A stretch of DNA of 64,000 nucleotides from Clostridium rhizosphaerae (GCF_016765585.1 NZ_JAESWC010000012.1:46596-110595), one strand, 5' to 3'. Positions 9,365-18,805 are shown, numbered from the stretch's first letter. The notes: generated from the sequence alone by a model not told the origin. Program-made: numbers and translations.

Positions 9365-9428
9365 AGCTAGGCTCTAAGGCCTTTACGTCGCAGCATGCGG
9401 TCATTTAGGTCGCAAAATCATTTAGCTT
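9365..9428. repeat. Terminal fragment of an H1-type repeat
   Basis: AGGCTCTAAGGCCTTTACGT..GCAGCATGCGG..TCGCAAAATCA matches one end of the H1 family (compare 58045-58108). Only this end remains. The rest of the 9047-9429 gap is the H2 copy and short AT-rich filler. Confidence 0.55.
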
Positions 9429-9429
9429 T

Positions 9430-9870
9430 TTACATGCTTTCATTCTTAATTAACTTTAAAAGGTTTCTATAAAGCCTTTCGTCATCTTCTCTGCTTCTTT
9501 TCTTTTGATTTGAAGTTTTTCCTCCACCTCTTCTAACCTTAGCAGATATATGTCTTTCAAATAAAAGCTTATCTATATTATCATTAGTGTAAATATATCC
9601 TTTAGGGCTAATAGCAAAGGCTTTTTTACCAAGTACCATTGCAGCTACACCAAAGTCCTGGCTTACAACTATATCATTTTGTTTTGCTTCATTGGCAACA
9701 GCCATATCAACGCTTTGGAAACCGCTGTCCATATATTTTATAGTAGAATAGTCGCTTGAAAGAAAATGATTTATATCACAGTACATTATTATTTCAAGAC
9801 CATGTTCCTTTCCAAGTTCCTCTATAATATCTTTTCCCGGGCATGCATCAGCATCTACTATTATTCTCAT
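9430..9870 (-). CDS. YaiI/YqxD family protein (UPF0178, DUF188)
   Basis: A 146-residue member of the YaiI/YqxD family, which has a PIN-like fold and no firmly assigned activity. It begins MRIIVDADACPGKD, with the family's VDADACP motif, and has DIVVSQDFGVAAM in the middle. The arginine-rich GGGKTSN..KKRSRED region lies near the C-terminus. The start is set at 9870 because GGGAGAG precedes it; the 16 extra upstream codons lack a ribosome binding site. It lies after pgi in the same direction, with a terminator-like hairpin between them, so it may be read partly from pgi transcripts. Confidence 0.88.
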   Translation of the reverse strand: MRIIVDADACPGKDIIEELGKEHGLEIIMYCDINHFLSSDYSTIKYMDSGFQSVDMAVANEAKQNDIVVSQDFGVAAMVLGKKAFAISPKGYIYTNDNIDKLLFERHISAKVRRGGGKTSNQKKRSREDDERLYRNLLKLIKNESM

Positions 9871-9889
9871 ACTTCTCTCCCTTAAATTA

Positions 9890-9927
9890 AAAATTAAGGG
9901 GATGATGCTATTTTGCAAAATCCCCTT
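9890..9927 (-). terminator. Terminator after pgi
   Basis: On the minus strand AAGGGGAT pairs with ATCCCCTT around a 16-base loop and is followed by AATTTTTAATTT. It lies just after the pgi stop codon and before the YaiI gene. Confidence 0.6.
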
Positions 9928-9936
9928 GTAATTTTA

Positions 9937-11286
9937 TTATAGCCTCTTCTCAAGCTCTGCTTTCACAGCTTCAAAGCCAGGTTTTCCAAGTAAGGCAAAC
10001 ATATTCTTCTTGTATGCTTCAACTCCAGGTTGATCAAATGGATTAACGCCATTTAAGTAACCGCTTATTCCGCAAGCTTTTTCAAAGAAGTATACAGAAT
10101 ATCCAAAATAGTATGGTGTTAATTCTGGTAAGTTTACTATGATGTTTGGAACTCCTCCATCATTATGAGCAAGCACTGTTCCCTGGAAAGCCTTCTTATT
10201 AACAAAGTCCATAGTTTTGCCTGCTAAAAAGTTTAATCCATCTATATTTTCAGCACTTTCTTCGATAGTAACTTCTTTTCTAGCCTTCTCTACATTAACA
10301 ACTGTTTCAAAAATGTTTCTCAAGCCTTCTTGAATATACTGTCCCATGGAGTGAAGATCTGTTGAAAAATCAACTGCTGCTGGGAATATTCCCTTGTTGT
10401 CCTTTCCTTCACTTTCTCCATAAAGCTGCTTCCACCATTCATTAAAATAATGCAGTGCAGGCTCGTAGTTAACAAGTATTTCAGTAACCTTGCCTTTTCT
10501 GTATAATGCATTTCTAGCTGCAGCATATTTATATGCATCATTTTTATTTAAATCAGGATTACTGTAGGCTTCTCTAGCATCAGCAGCACCCTTCATCATT
10601 TCATCTATGCTAATTCCTGCAACAGCAATTGGAAGCAATCCTACTGCTGTAAGTACAGAGTACCTTCCTCCAACATCATCCGGAATAACGAAGGTTTCAT
10701 ATCCTTCTGCATCAGCTAATGTTTTTAATGCCCCTCTTGCTTTATCAGTTGTAGCAAAAATTCTTTCTTTTGCTCCTTCTTTTCCATACTTCTTCTCAAC
10801 ATAGTCCTTGAAAATTCTGAAAGCTATAGCTGGTTCTGTAGTTGTACCTGACTTGGATATAACATTTACTGATATGTCCATTCCTTCAATAGCTTCTAAT
10901 AAATCTGTCATATAAGTAGAGCTAATGTTGTTTCCTACAAAGAATATTTGAGGAGTTGTTCTTTTTCCTTTAGGAAGATTGTTATAGAAGCTATGAGATA
11001 AGCTTTCTATAGCAGCTCTAGCTCCTAAATATGAACCTCCTATACCAATAACTATAAGTATATCAGAATTGTTCTTTATCTTTTCTGCTGCCTTTTTTAT
11101 TCTATCAAATTCATCTTTATCGTAATTTACAGGAAGGTCAACCCATCCTAAGTAATCACTGCCTGCTCCTGTCTTATTATGAATCATATTGTGTGCTTCA
11201 GTAACCATTGTCTGCAAATTTGAAACTTCATTCTCATTTAAAAATGATTTAACCTTGCTCAAATCTAAGCTTAATGTTTTAGACAT
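9937..11286 (-). CDS. pgi: Glucose-6-phosphate isomerase
   Basis: A 449-residue glycolytic enzyme that interconverts glucose 6-phosphate and fructose 6-phosphate in the cytosol. The phosphosugar-binding SIS fold is clear: [13 protein letters not shown], then [11 protein letters not shown], then [12 protein letters not shown]. The second PGI signature region contains [10 protein letters not shown], and catalytic residues are expected in TDLHSMGQ and near the C-terminal NPFDQPGVE. The start is set at 11286, where GGAGG lies 7 bases upstream; the longer frame to 11334 lacks a ribosome binding site. The size matches the shorter bacterial PGI class of Firmicutes (about 450 residues). Confidence 0.95.
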   Translation of the reverse strand: MSKTLSLDLSKVKSFLNENEVSNLQTMVTEAHNMIHNKTGAGSDYLGWVDLPVNYDKDEFDRIKKAAEKIKNNSDILIVIGIGGSYLGARAAIESLSHSFYNNLPKGKRTTPQIFFVGNNISSTYMTDLLEAIEGMDISVNVISKSGTTTEPAIAFRIFKDYVEKKYGKEGAKERIFATTDKARGALKTLADAEGYETFVIPDDVGGRYSVLTAVGLLPIAVAGISIDEMMKGAADAREAYSNPDLNKNDAYKYAAARNALYRKGKVTEILVNYEPALHYFNEWWKQLYGESEGKDNKGIFPAAVDFSTDLHSMGQYIQEGLRNIFETVVNVEKARKEVTIEESAENIDGLNFLAGKTMDFVNKKAFQGTVLAHNDGGVPNIIVNLPELTPYYFGYSVYFFEKACGISGYLNGVNPFDQPGVEAYKKNMFALLGKPGFEAVKAELEKRL

Positions 11287-11454
11287 GTTAATACCTCCAA
11301 AAAATAATGAAATAATTTTAACCACTACATGCAATTTTAGCCTAATAAACTAAATAAATCAATATTTACTATAAAGTTGTCCATATTGCACAATAAATTT
11401 AACTTATTATTTACATATATAATTTTAACTTTCAACATCCGCTTTATACAAAAT

Positions 11455-11483
11455 AAAGTTCGAGACATAAAATCTCGAACTTT
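11455..11483 (-). terminator. Hairpin terminator after the chemotaxis receptor remnant
   Basis: AAAGTTCGAGA pairs perfectly with TCTCGAACTTT around a 7-base loop. On the minus strand it is followed by ATTTTGT. It sits about 20 bases after the stop codon of the receptor fragment, where the original gene's terminator would be. Confidence 0.7.
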
Positions 11484-11501
11484 AGTGTTGTATATATAAA
11501 G

Positions 11502-11665
11502 TCAAAGCTTAAAATCACTTGCCATACCCTTAAGCTCCTGTGCTATTTTAGCAACCTCTTCAATGGTTGCAGTCTGTTCTTCAATTGATGCGAGTATTTC
11601 TTCCCTCGAAGCGAAAGTTTCCTTGGTTACAGCTAAAATGCAGTAAATAGATTCAACTACATTAT
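11502..11665 (-). pseudogene. C-terminal remnant of a methyl-accepting chemotaxis protein
   Basis: Translating the minus strand gives an in-frame end ILASIEEQTATIEEVAKIAQ followed by ELKGMASDFKL and a stop. This is the typical tail of a methyl-accepting chemotaxis protein signalling domain. Upstream, similarity fades within about 20 residues and no start or sensor domain is present. The rest of the receptor has been lost, and the next sequence upstream is an IS200-type transposase fragment, which suggests insertion or deletion at this point. Confidence 0.75.
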
Positions 11666-11690
11666 TTTTACTGTGAAAATGTGTGACAGG

Positions 11691-11867
11691 CTAATAAAAA
11701 GTGTTCTCCTGCTGCTTTAAAGGCGAAAAGTACTTTTTACATAGATTTTTTATGATATCTTTTATGTCCTATCTTAGTTTATGATATATTATTTTTCTTC
11801 TATATTTAGACGCAAATACAATATGATACTTGCATACTCACTTAGTATGTGCCAAACTTTCTGCCAT
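11691..11867 (-). pseudogene. Decayed IS200/IS605-family transposase (tnpA) fragment
   Basis: From the ATG at 11867, after AAAGGTGATG, the minus strand reads MAESLAHTK, a TGA stop where the family has Trp, then VCKYHIVFASKYRRKIIYHK, LR, a second stop, and DIKDIIKNLCKKYF. This closely follows the start of IS200-type Y1 transposases, as recalled from the family. The catalytic HxH and Tyr regions are missing, so it is an inactive remnant. A 76-codon frame that overlaps it (11789-12019) has no ribosome binding site and is not regarded as a gene. Confidence 0.75.
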
Positions 11868-12023
11868 GGAACATCACCTTTCTTTATTATTTTAATGTCT
11901 TGAAGAATCATCATTATATCAAAAATCTGATGTTCTCTGCTTAATCGCTTAATCACATCAGCATAACGGGCGGTTTTTAGTTTCGGTTGCTTTACCAGCC
12001 TCAACAAGTTAAAACGCAACTAT

Positions 12024-12059
12024 CTATCTCGATAAGAAGATATCTTCTTATCGAGATAG
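12024..12059. repeat. 36-bp perfect palindrome
   Basis: The 36 bases from 12024 to 12059 are a perfect inverted repeat centred between 12041 and 12042 (centre GAAGATATCTTC, ends CTATCTCG..CGAGATAG), with no unpaired loop. No T run follows on either strand, so it is not a standard terminator. It lies beside the IS200 remnant. Confidence 0.85.
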
Positions 12060-12085
12060 CTTTCAAAGCATATAAGTTATTTAAA

Positions 12086-12121
12086 CATAAAAAAGAGCTC
12101 GTGTGAGCTCTTTTTTATGTT
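12086..12121. terminator. Bidirectional terminator
   Basis: AAAAAAGAGCTC and GAGCTCTTTTTT pair around the loop GTGT, with flanking bases continuing the symmetry. It can serve the 42-residue zinc-ribbon gene on the minus strand. Confidence 0.8.
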
Positions 12122-12126
12122 TAGAA

Positions 12127-12255
12127 TTATTTATCGTCAGCATCTACTTCTTTATCTTCGATAAGTATTTCTCCGCAGTTTTCACATATGTTATCATCAA
12201 ATGTACTTGATGTATACCATATGGTTCCACATTTATTGCAAATAAGTTTCCTCAT
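12127..12255 (-). CDS. Small zinc-ribbon protein (42 aa)
   Basis: A tiny protein beginning MRKLICNKCGTIWYTSSTFD and continuing with ICENCGEILIED to an acidic end. Two CxxC pairs (CNKC and CENC), spaced 20 residues apart, form a probable zinc ribbon. The ATG follows GAGGATAGAC, and a terminator lies directly downstream, so it looks like a genuine, independently terminated gene. Its function is unknown; proteins like this are common in mobile elements and phages, which fits the surrounding decayed island. Confidence 0.7.
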   Translation of the reverse strand: MRKLICNKCGTIWYTSSTFDDNICENCGEILIEDKEVDADDK

Positions 12256-12411
12256 GTCTATCCTCTTTCATAACCAAGCATTAATACTCATACTTTTTCG
12301 CTAATATTATATGAGAATAGTCTCCGCTAATTTGAGTATTCGACATTTGACTTCATATTCCTTCCTTTGCTAATAAATCTAAATTAGATAAATAAATGAT
12401 AGTTCTATATG

Positions 12412-12432
12412 AAAAAAGAGCCCTTATAAGAG
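12412..12432 (-). terminator. Terminator of the Spo0E-like gene
   Basis: On the minus strand GAGCTCTTATAAGGGCTC folds into a stem with one G-T mismatch and runs into six T residues. It overlaps the stop codon region of the gene at 12434. Confidence 0.7.
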
Positions 12433-12433
12433 C

Positions 12434-12613
12434 TCAACTTTTATCAAACTTCTCTTGTATGAATTTGTTATACTGATTTAACGCTGCATTTAATATCTTA
12501 CTTGCTGTTACTACCTCAGTATCTACTAAGTTTCCACTTTTTTCACTTATTAATTTCTCTAGTTGCCCTCTCAATATTTCTACATCCTTTAATAAATCTT
12601 CTAATTCAGACAT
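12434..12613 (-). CDS. Spo0E-like aspartyl-phosphate phosphatase family protein (59 aa)
   Basis: A 59-residue helical protein with the Spo0E family layout: helix one VEILRGQLEKLISEKSG, a short turn, then VVTASKILNAALNQYNKFI. Spo0E-like proteins remove phosphate from Spo0A~P and delay sporulation. The family motif is normally S-x-x-LD with an essential Asp; here it reads SKILN, with Asn in place of Asp, so phosphatase activity is doubtful. The ATG has a strong GGAGGTGATGTA ribosome binding site. It sits in a decayed accessory island, so it may be a relic or a modified antagonist. Confidence 0.6.
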   Translation of the reverse strand: MSELEDLLKDVEILRGQLEKLISEKSGNLVDTEVVTASKILNAALNQYNKFIQEKFDKS

Positions 12614-12768
12614 TACATCACCTCCACATTTAGTATTAACTATGGAGGCATTTTTAATCGTTATGTTTATTATAAAAACCAGTTGGCTGACACACTAACT
12701 ACCTTATAGAGGTTAGGAAAAATAGGTAAAGTTTTTAATGTTAGAGCTATTGACACTTATGTATAATT

Positions 12769-12930
12769 TCAAATATTACTAATTTTTTGATTTTCTCTCT
12801 CTTTATATTCATATTCTAATATATCATTAAAAGACTTTGCTTCTTTCTTCTTTGCAGGTTCAGACTTACTTCTTTTTTGCTGTCTTTGTTTTAAGTATGT
12901 TTGAGTTTCAATGATTTTTGTAACTATCAT
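12769..12930 (-). CDS. Hypothetical protein (53 aa), highly charged
   Basis: An open frame of 53 residues beginning MIVTKIIETQTYLKQRQQKR, followed by Lys/Glu-rich sequence and FNDILEYEYKERE near the end. The ATG is preceded by GGAAGTAG at a suitable distance. It has no membrane segment or known domain. Size, charge and position among phage and IS remnants suggest a mobile-element accessory protein, but this is inference. The gap 12614-12768 shows nothing else. Confidence 0.45.
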   Translation of the reverse strand: MIVTKIIETQTYLKQRQQKRSKSEPAKKKEAKSFNDILEYEYKERENQKISNI

Positions 12931-13002
12931 TTATACTACTTCCTTATATCTAAATTACTAATATTATCGTTAGCTCTCTGTAAAACTTTACCTTTTTAGT
13001 AT

Positions 13003-13030
13003 AAAAAGCACCAGTATTTCTACCAGTGCC
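13003..13030 (-). terminator. Hairpin terminator
   Basis: On the minus strand GCACTGGTA and TACTGGTGC pair through nine positions (two G-T) around GAAA and are followed by TTTTTATAC. It lies about 60 bases beyond the MerR-gene terminator and may be a second stop for the same transcript. Confidence 0.65.
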
Positions 13031-13049
13031 GACATAAATATTTTTATTA

Positions 13050-13097
13050 ATTTTAAAAAATAAATACTGTATTATTCATTTCTGAATATTACAGTAT
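13050..13097 (-). terminator. Terminator of the MerR-family gene
   Basis: ATACTGTAATATTCA and TGAATAATACAGTAT pair, with a single mismatch, around GAAA; on the minus strand they are followed by TTATTTTTT. It lies 59 bases after the stop codon at 13156. Confidence 0.75.
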
Positions 13098-13155
13098 ATG
13101 AATGAACTATTAAATTTTTATGATTAAATCTTCTAGTAAGAAGTTATAAAATAAA

Positions 13156-13980
13156 TTAAATTAGCGGAAACTGTAGTTCAGTTATATATTCCTCTGGGTT
13201 ATTAGTTGCCCACTCCCCCTTATGGTAAATTTCACGAACTGGTCCACTTATCTTATAATTGTTTTTCTCAATCCATTGGCTTATAAATTTGTAAGTCTTG
13301 CCTATTTCGCTAAATGAACCGTTATGAACAATACACGCCATTTTATCTACTGAAGGTAATTCATGAACCTTAACAGTACCATTACCAGAAATGATTTTTG
13401 TAATAGGTTCAGCTACTTCTATATCCCAGTATTTCGTCATTTCCCAGTTCCATGTTGAGTTGTAAAATAGCGTCATACATGGAATCATACGCTTAATTTC
13501 CGACTTATCAATAAAGGAATTGACTGATGTCCACATCTTTCCGGCTTCCTCAAAATCATCTTTGTTAATATTCTTTCTCGTTGATGCGATAAGTATCGGT
13601 TCAACTCTTTTTATAGTTATCTCATTCATTATTGGCACCCCTCCGTTTTTAATTAGAAAAATATTAGTTCTAAGACGGTTGAGCCTTTCAGATTCATTTT
13701 TCAGTGCTTGCTCAAGTGCTTCAGCTTTATTCTCAAGCATCGAAATCATGGTATCAATTGAAGGAAGACTACATAAAATTCGGGATATTTCATTAAGGGA
13801 AAATCCTGCATCTTTTAAAGCCATAATTTTATTTACAGTAACAAGCTGATTAGCACTATAATAGCGATATCCTGAAAATTTATCAACTTGTTCAGGTTTT
13901 AGAATGTCTATTTCATTATAATGATGTAAAGTATTAATAGATAATCCGCTTAGATTTGAAAATTCACCTATTTTAAACAT
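13156..13980 (-). CDS. MerR family transcriptional regulator with GyrI-like effector domain
   Basis: A 274-residue one-component regulator. Residues 1-70 are the MerR winged helix (FKIGEFSNLSGLSINTLHHY, then GYRYYSANQL). A dimerisation coiled coil spans about 75-110. From about residue 118 (MNEITIKRVEPILIASTR) a GyrI-like small-molecule-binding domain follows, as in BmrR/BltR-type multidrug sensors. The start follows GGAGGTTTCT. The promoter upstream has the 19-bp spacer diagnostic of MerR-controlled promoters, so autoregulation is likely. No drug exporter lies next to it; the inducer is unknown. Confidence 0.88.
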   Translation of the reverse strand: MFKIGEFSNLSGLSINTLHHYNEIDILKPEQVDKFSGYRYYSANQLVTVNKIMALKDAGFSLNEISRILCSLPSIDTMISMLENKAEALEQALKNESERLNRLRTNIFLIKNGGVPIMNEITIKRVEPILIASTRKNINKDDFEEAGKMWTSVNSFIDKSEIKRMIPCMTLFYNSTWNWEMTKYWDIEVAEPITKIISGNGTVKVHELPSVDKMACIVHNGSFSEIGKTYKFISQWIEKNNYKISGPVREIYHKGEWATNNPEEYITELQFPLI

Positions 13981-14032
13981 AGAAACCTCCTTTTTAAGGC
14001 TTTACAGGTGTGCACCCCTGTCGTCTATCTTG

Positions 14033-14063
14033 ATTATAAAGTAATGGGTAACCATAGAGTCAA
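14033..14063 (-). promoter_or_regulatory. MerR-type promoter with 19-bp spacer
   Basis: On the minus strand TTGACT and TATAAT are 19 bases apart, two more than optimal, with a dyad (ATGG TTA CCAT) inside the spacer. This geometry is the hallmark of MerR-family activated promoters and lies directly upstream of the MerR gene. Confidence 0.8.
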
Positions 14064-14156
14064 TACGCGAATTAAGAAAAATATTTTATTGGTATATTAT
14101 ATTCCTTTGATAAGTTATCTCTTACTATTGTAAATTATCGAATAAATTCATCTATA

Positions 14157-14270
14157 CTATTTATGTATCATTCTTACTCCATTAACTATAAATGTCATAA
14201 CGAAAGGTCCTAACATCGTAACTATAACTATCGCCCATATTATTCTTATTTTTGTTTTAGTTAATTTCAT
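14157..14270 (-). CDS. Single-pass small membrane protein (37 aa)
   Basis: A 37-residue peptide with a basic start (MKLTKTKIR), one hydrophobic segment (IIWAIVIVTMLGPFVMTFIV) and a short basic tail. The ATG follows GAGGGTGAGTAA, a strong ribosome binding site, which is the main reason to accept so short a gene. It resembles small phage or toxin-like membrane peptides only in general form. No antitoxin RNA or partner gene was recognised. Confidence 0.5.
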   Translation of the reverse strand: MKLTKTKIRIIWAIVIVTMLGPFVMTFIVNGVRMIHK

Positions 14271-14357
14271 TTACTCACCCTCTTTATATTAAAATACCAT
14301 AAAAAAGGAATACTTTTTCTATATTGCTGTAAATGAAATGTAAAATATGTGAAAACA

Positions 14358-14640
14358 TTAATTAGCATCATCTGGATTTACAAAGGCTAATCTTGCAAGT
14401 TCTCTTACTGCTATATCCTGGACTATTCCCGCTCTCTTTGAACATTCTGACACTGCCTGATCTATATATGTGCGAACACTAACATTGCTAACAATCTATT
14501 TCCTTATTCGTTTGCATTTTTTATAACTATATCCTGCTCCGATTTCTGATTGTGTGGCATTTAAGTCTACTAGATATTCTTCAACAAATCTTTGTTGTTT
14601 TGGAGTAAGTTTAACCTTCTGCACCAGCGCCTTGATTTTG
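14358..14640 (-). pseudogene. Frameshifted phage terminase small subunit
   Basis: Two adjacent minus-strand frames together give a terminase small subunit. The first reads KLTPKQQRFVEEYLVDLNAT then QSEIGAGYSYKKC and a stop. The second, in another frame, reads VSNVSVRTYIDQAVSECSKR, then RELARLAFVNPDDAN and a stop. LTPKQQ.FVEEYL.DLNATQ is the typical start of the family's helix-turn-helix domain. The frameshift and the lack of a start codon with a ribosome binding site show that the gene is dead. It is the clearest evidence of a former prophage here. Confidence 0.75.
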
Positions 14641-14645
14641 TATAT

Positions 14646-14669
14646 AAAAAAGAGTCTTTACAAAGACTC
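14646..14669 (-). terminator. Terminator of the 100-residue protein gene
   Basis: On the minus strand GAGTCTTT and AAAGACTC pair around two bases and are followed by six T residues, ten bases after the stop codon at 14679. Confidence 0.85.
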
Positions 14670-14678
14670 AAATTTAAG

Positions 14679-14981
14679 TTATTTATATTTATCTAAAAAC
14701 CAGTTGATAATATTTTCTATTCCTGTTTTATCATTTATATCTTTTAATACAAAGCTTATTACTTCGTTATCAGCCTTGCTTACATCTATTGCAATAAATC
14801 CATTATCTTCTCCAACGATGATAGTACCATCTGAGAGTGAACTTCCCCTTCTTTTAAACATCATACCTTTAGTATCAAAGTTGCTTTCAATAGATTTTAT
14901 TTTTTCAAACTCAATATTATCTTTGAGTTTATCTTTTATTGCATCTAATATATTCTGAAAATCTTCATGTTTTATATTCAT
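14679..14981 (-). CDS. Hypothetical protein (100 aa)
   Basis: A 100-residue soluble protein with no domain I recognise. It has a charged helical first half (MNIKHEDFQNILDAIKDKLK) and a second half of alternating hydrophobic strands (DGTIIVGEDNGFIAIDVSKA) ending in a helix with INWFLDKYK. The start has a strong AAAGGAGGAC ribosome binding site and the gene has its own terminator, so it is likely expressed. It sits between a dead phage gene and the guanine synthesis genes, probably as part of the accessory island. Confidence 0.6.
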   Translation of the reverse strand: MNIKHEDFQNILDAIKDKLKDNIEFEKIKSIESNFDTKGMMFKRRGSSLSDGTIIVGEDNGFIAIDVSKADNEVISFVLKDINDKTGIENIINWFLDKYK

Positions 14982-15058
14982 AAATCGTCCTCCTTTTATA
15001 TTATTTTCTTCATTGAGGTGTGCAATCTATACTAAAACATGACTACTTTTATACATGA

Positions 15059-15082
15059 AAAGAGCTCTGCAACGAGCTCTTT
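15059..15082. terminator. Bidirectional hairpin terminator
   Basis: AAAGAGCTC and GAGCTCTTT pair around TGCAAC, with A/T runs on both sides. Between here and 15312 the minus strand has an open stretch ending MKE without a convincing start or ribosome binding site; nothing firm is called in that gap. Confidence 0.65.
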
Positions 15083-15312
15083 AAGTTTTGATAATAATTA
15101 AACTCTATTATAAATATCATTTTTTTCATTGATGATCTATTCTTTCATTTGTTTAATCTGTTTTTTTAGGCTGATTATATTTTGAAATATTCTGTTTGTA
15201 GTCTTCACTTTATTTTCATCTTTAATTTCTATGACTGATTTTATTTCCTTTGCCTTTATAATCATAGTATTCCGTAAAAACTTAATAATGCTAGATTTAA
15301 TTTCTCCAGAAC

Positions 15313-15338
15313 AAAAGCACCCTATCTCTAGAGTGCTT
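15313..15338 (-). terminator. Terminator of the guaBA operon
   Basis: On the minus strand AAGCACTCTA and TAGGGTGCTT pair around GAGA and lead into TTTG. It lies 27 bases after the guaA stop codon. Confidence 0.75.
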
Positions 15339-15365
15339 AATAGTATTAATAAATGAAAATATTTT

Positions 15366-16895
15366 CTATTCCCACTCGATAGTTGAAGGTGGTTTTGAAG
15401 TTACGTCATAAACGATACGATTGACTCCCTTAACTTCGTTTACTATTCTCCTTGAAACCTTATCTAGTACTTCATATGGTATATGAGCCCAGTCAGAGGT
15501 CATTCCATCGGAGCTTGTTACTGCTCTTAAGGCTATGGTGTGGCAGTAAGTTCTCTCGTCTCCCATAACTCCCACTGATTGAATGTTTGGAAGACATGCA
15601 AAGTACTGCCATATTTTATTTTCAAGTCCGTTTAAAGCAATTTCTTCTCTAAAAATCGCATCTGCTTCTCTTACTATTGAAAGCTTATCCTCTGTAACTT
15701 CTCCTAAAACTCTAATAGCAAGTCCTGGCCCTGGGAAAGGCTGTCTCCAAACTAAATTATGAGGAATTCCAAGTTCTTCTCCAACTTTTCTTACCTCATC
15801 TTTAAATAGCTCTCTTAATGGTTCAATAAGCTTAAATCCTAAATCTTCAGGAAGGCCTCCAACATTATGATGGCTTTTTATTACTGCTGAAGTTCCTGTA
15901 CCGCTTTCTACTACATCTGGATATATGGTTCCTTGCACTAGAAAATCTATTTGTCCAAGTTTATTGGCCTCTTCTTCAAAAACTCTTATAAATTCTTCAC
16001 CGATTATTTTTCTCTTTCTCTCAGGCTCGCTTACTCCTTTAAGCTTTCCTAAAAATCTTTCTTCTGCATTAACTCTTATAAGATTCATATAAAACTGCTC
16101 TTTAAAAATCTTTTCAACCTGATCCCCTTCGTCTTTTCTCAGAAGACCATGATCAACAAATACACAGGTTAAATTCTTTCCTATGGCTTTATGAACCATA
16201 ACAGCAGCTACAGAAGAATCTACTCCGCCGGACAAAGCACAAATAACCTTTTTGTCTCCTACTATTTCTTTAATTGCTTTTACTTTCTCCTCTGCAAAGG
16301 AAGACATGGACCAATCACCTTCTACTTCGCAGACATTATATAAAAAGTTTGTAAGCATCTTTTGACCGAAAGGTGTATGTTCTACCTCTGGATGAAACTG
16401 AACTCCATACAACCTTTTACTATCATTTGCCATAGCAGCTGCTTCACAGCCATTTGTGCTTGCTATGATACTAAAGTTCTCAGGAACTTTAGCAACAAAA
16501 TCAGTATGACTCATCCAGCACTGCTCTTTCATATTTATATCTTTAAAAAGCTTACTTTCGCTGTTTAGAACAACCTCAGTTTTTCCATATTCTCTTATTT
16601 TAGCGCTTTCAACTTCTCCACCTAAAGTATAAGACATTAACTGTTGCCCATAACAAATTCCAAGAACAGGTATATTTAAATCAAATATATCCTTATCGAC
16701 CCTTGGTGCTCCTTCCCCATATACACTGTTAGGGCCGCCTGTAAAAATTATACCTTTTGGATTTTTTTCTTTTATTTTTTCTAAAGTATAAGTATATGGA
16801 ACAATCTCGCAGTATACTCCTGCTTCTCTAACACGCCTCGCTATAAGCTGATTATATTGTCCACCAAAATCTATAATTAAAATAAGTTCTCTCAT
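15366..16895 (-). CDS. guaA: GMP synthase (glutamine-hydrolysing)
   Basis: A 509-residue enzyme that converts XMP to GMP using ATP and glutamine, the last step of guanine nucleotide synthesis. The N-terminal class I glutamine amidotransferase domain (1-195) shows GICYGQQ (nucleophile Cys) and [11 protein letters not shown] (catalytic His and Glu). The ATP-pyrophosphatase domain has the P-loop [12 protein letters not shown]. The C-terminal dimerisation domain ends [15 protein letters not shown], the invariant GuaA end. The start follows AAAGGAGGAC. It is downstream of guaB in the same direction, with a repeat element in the intervening 158 bases, and is presumably controlled by the guanine riboswitch. 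Confidence 0.97.
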   Translation of the reverse strand: MRELILIIDFGGQYNQLIARRVREAGVYCEIVPYTYTLEKIKEKNPKGIIFTGGPNSVYGEGAPRVDKDIFDLNIPVLGICYGQQLMSYTLGGEVESAKIREYGKTEVVLNSESKLFKDINMKEQCWMSHTDFVAKVPENFSIIASTNGCEAAAMANDSKRLYGVQFHPEVEHTPFGQKMLTNFLYNVCEVEGDWSMSSFAEEKVKAIKEIVGDKKVICALSGGVDSSVAAVMVHKAIGKNLTCVFVDHGLLRKDEGDQVEKIFKEQFYMNLIRVNAEERFLGKLKGVSEPERKRKIIGEEFIRVFEEEANKLGQIDFLVQGTIYPDVVESGTGTSAVIKSHHNVGGLPEDLGFKLIEPLRELFKDEVRKVGEELGIPHNLVWRQPFPGPGLAIRVLGEVTEDKLSIVREADAIFREEIALNGLENKIWQYFACLPNIQSVGVMGDERTYCHTIALRAVTSSDGMTSDWAHIPYEVLDKVSRRIVNEVKGVNRIVYDVTSKPPSTIEWE

Positions 16896-16937
16896 GTAGT
16901 CCTCCTTTAATAATTTTGCGGACTGAAATGTCCGCAG

Positions 16938-17051
16938 GCTTTCTTAAAAGTAATTAATAGCCTTTATATCATTTACCTATTAAAATATAAACCTATAAAA
17001 ATATTTAAATATTTACTGAAACCATGCTGGCTTGCAGTAGCTTTGCTATCC
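16938..17051. repeat. Dispersed repeat, family H3 copy a
   Basis: The run containing CACATATTTA-like AT blocks, ATAAACCTATAAAAATATTT and then CATGCTGG(C/T)TTGCAGTAG(A/C)TTTGCT recurs at 38690-38865 and 57515-57705. This copy sits between guaB and guaA and is therefore probably transcribed within the operon mRNA. Confidence 0.7.
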
Positions 17052-17053
17052 GC

Positions 17054-18523
<1,470 letters not shown>

Positions 18524-18559
18524 TTATAATTATTTGTGATTTTTCCAGAAGCTGCATTT

Positions 18560-18663
18560 ACATATAAAGTAATAAAATTCTCACATTGTGCAGAGCAAAA
18601 TATCCAATCTTCAGGGATTTTTGCGAAAGCAGAATGTAATAGAATTTTTACTTTATATATATA
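18560..18663. repeat. Palindromic element, family P copy C, in the guaB leader
   Basis: The conserved centre CAAAAATCC(C)TGAAGATTGG is present on the minus strand. The outer arms have diverged from the other copies in a paired way: here AGTAATAAAATTCTCACATT faces AATGTAATAGAATTTTTACTT. It lies between the riboswitch terminator and the guaB start, so it forms part of the guaB 5' untranslated region. Confidence 0.7.
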
Positions 18664-18718
18664 AAATAAAAAGCATACCAATATCTCTTACAAAAAACCA
18701 TAAGTGAAATTAGTATGC
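18661..18718 (-). terminator. Riboswitch-controlled terminator of guaB
   Basis: On the minus strand GCATACTAATTTCACTT pairs imperfectly with AAGAGATATTGGTATGC and is followed by TTTTTATTTTAT. It lies just downstream of the guanine aptamer and is the expected expression platform: guanine binding would favour this terminator. Confidence 0.8.
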
Positions 18719-18740
18719 AGCAAATGCATAGCTATAAATC

Positions 18741-18805
18741 ACTCATAGTCGGAAATTTACGGCTTCCGGTAGATACTCCCTGCCATATTCAGGGGATATA
18801 CGAGT
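18741..18805 (-). promoter_or_regulatory. Guanine-sensing purine riboswitch
   Basis: Read on the minus strand, this segment has the purine aptamer pattern. P1 pairs ACTCGT with the terminal ATGAGT. The P2 loop carries the conserved AATATGGCA, the junction has GTATCTACC, the P3 loop the conserved CCGTAAAT, and the 3' junction GACTATGAG. The base before TATGAG is C, which selects guanine rather than adenine. Its place upstream of guaB-guaA fits feedback control by guanine. Confidence 0.93.

Noticed and set aside
11789..12019. 76-codon open frame on the minus strand
   Set aside because: It starts at a TTG without a ribosome binding site and overlaps, in another frame, the recognisable start of an IS200-type transposase.
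15125..15290. Lys-rich open stretch on the minus strand ending in MKE
   Set aside because: No start codon with a ribosome binding site; the translation is low-complexity and resembles no known family.
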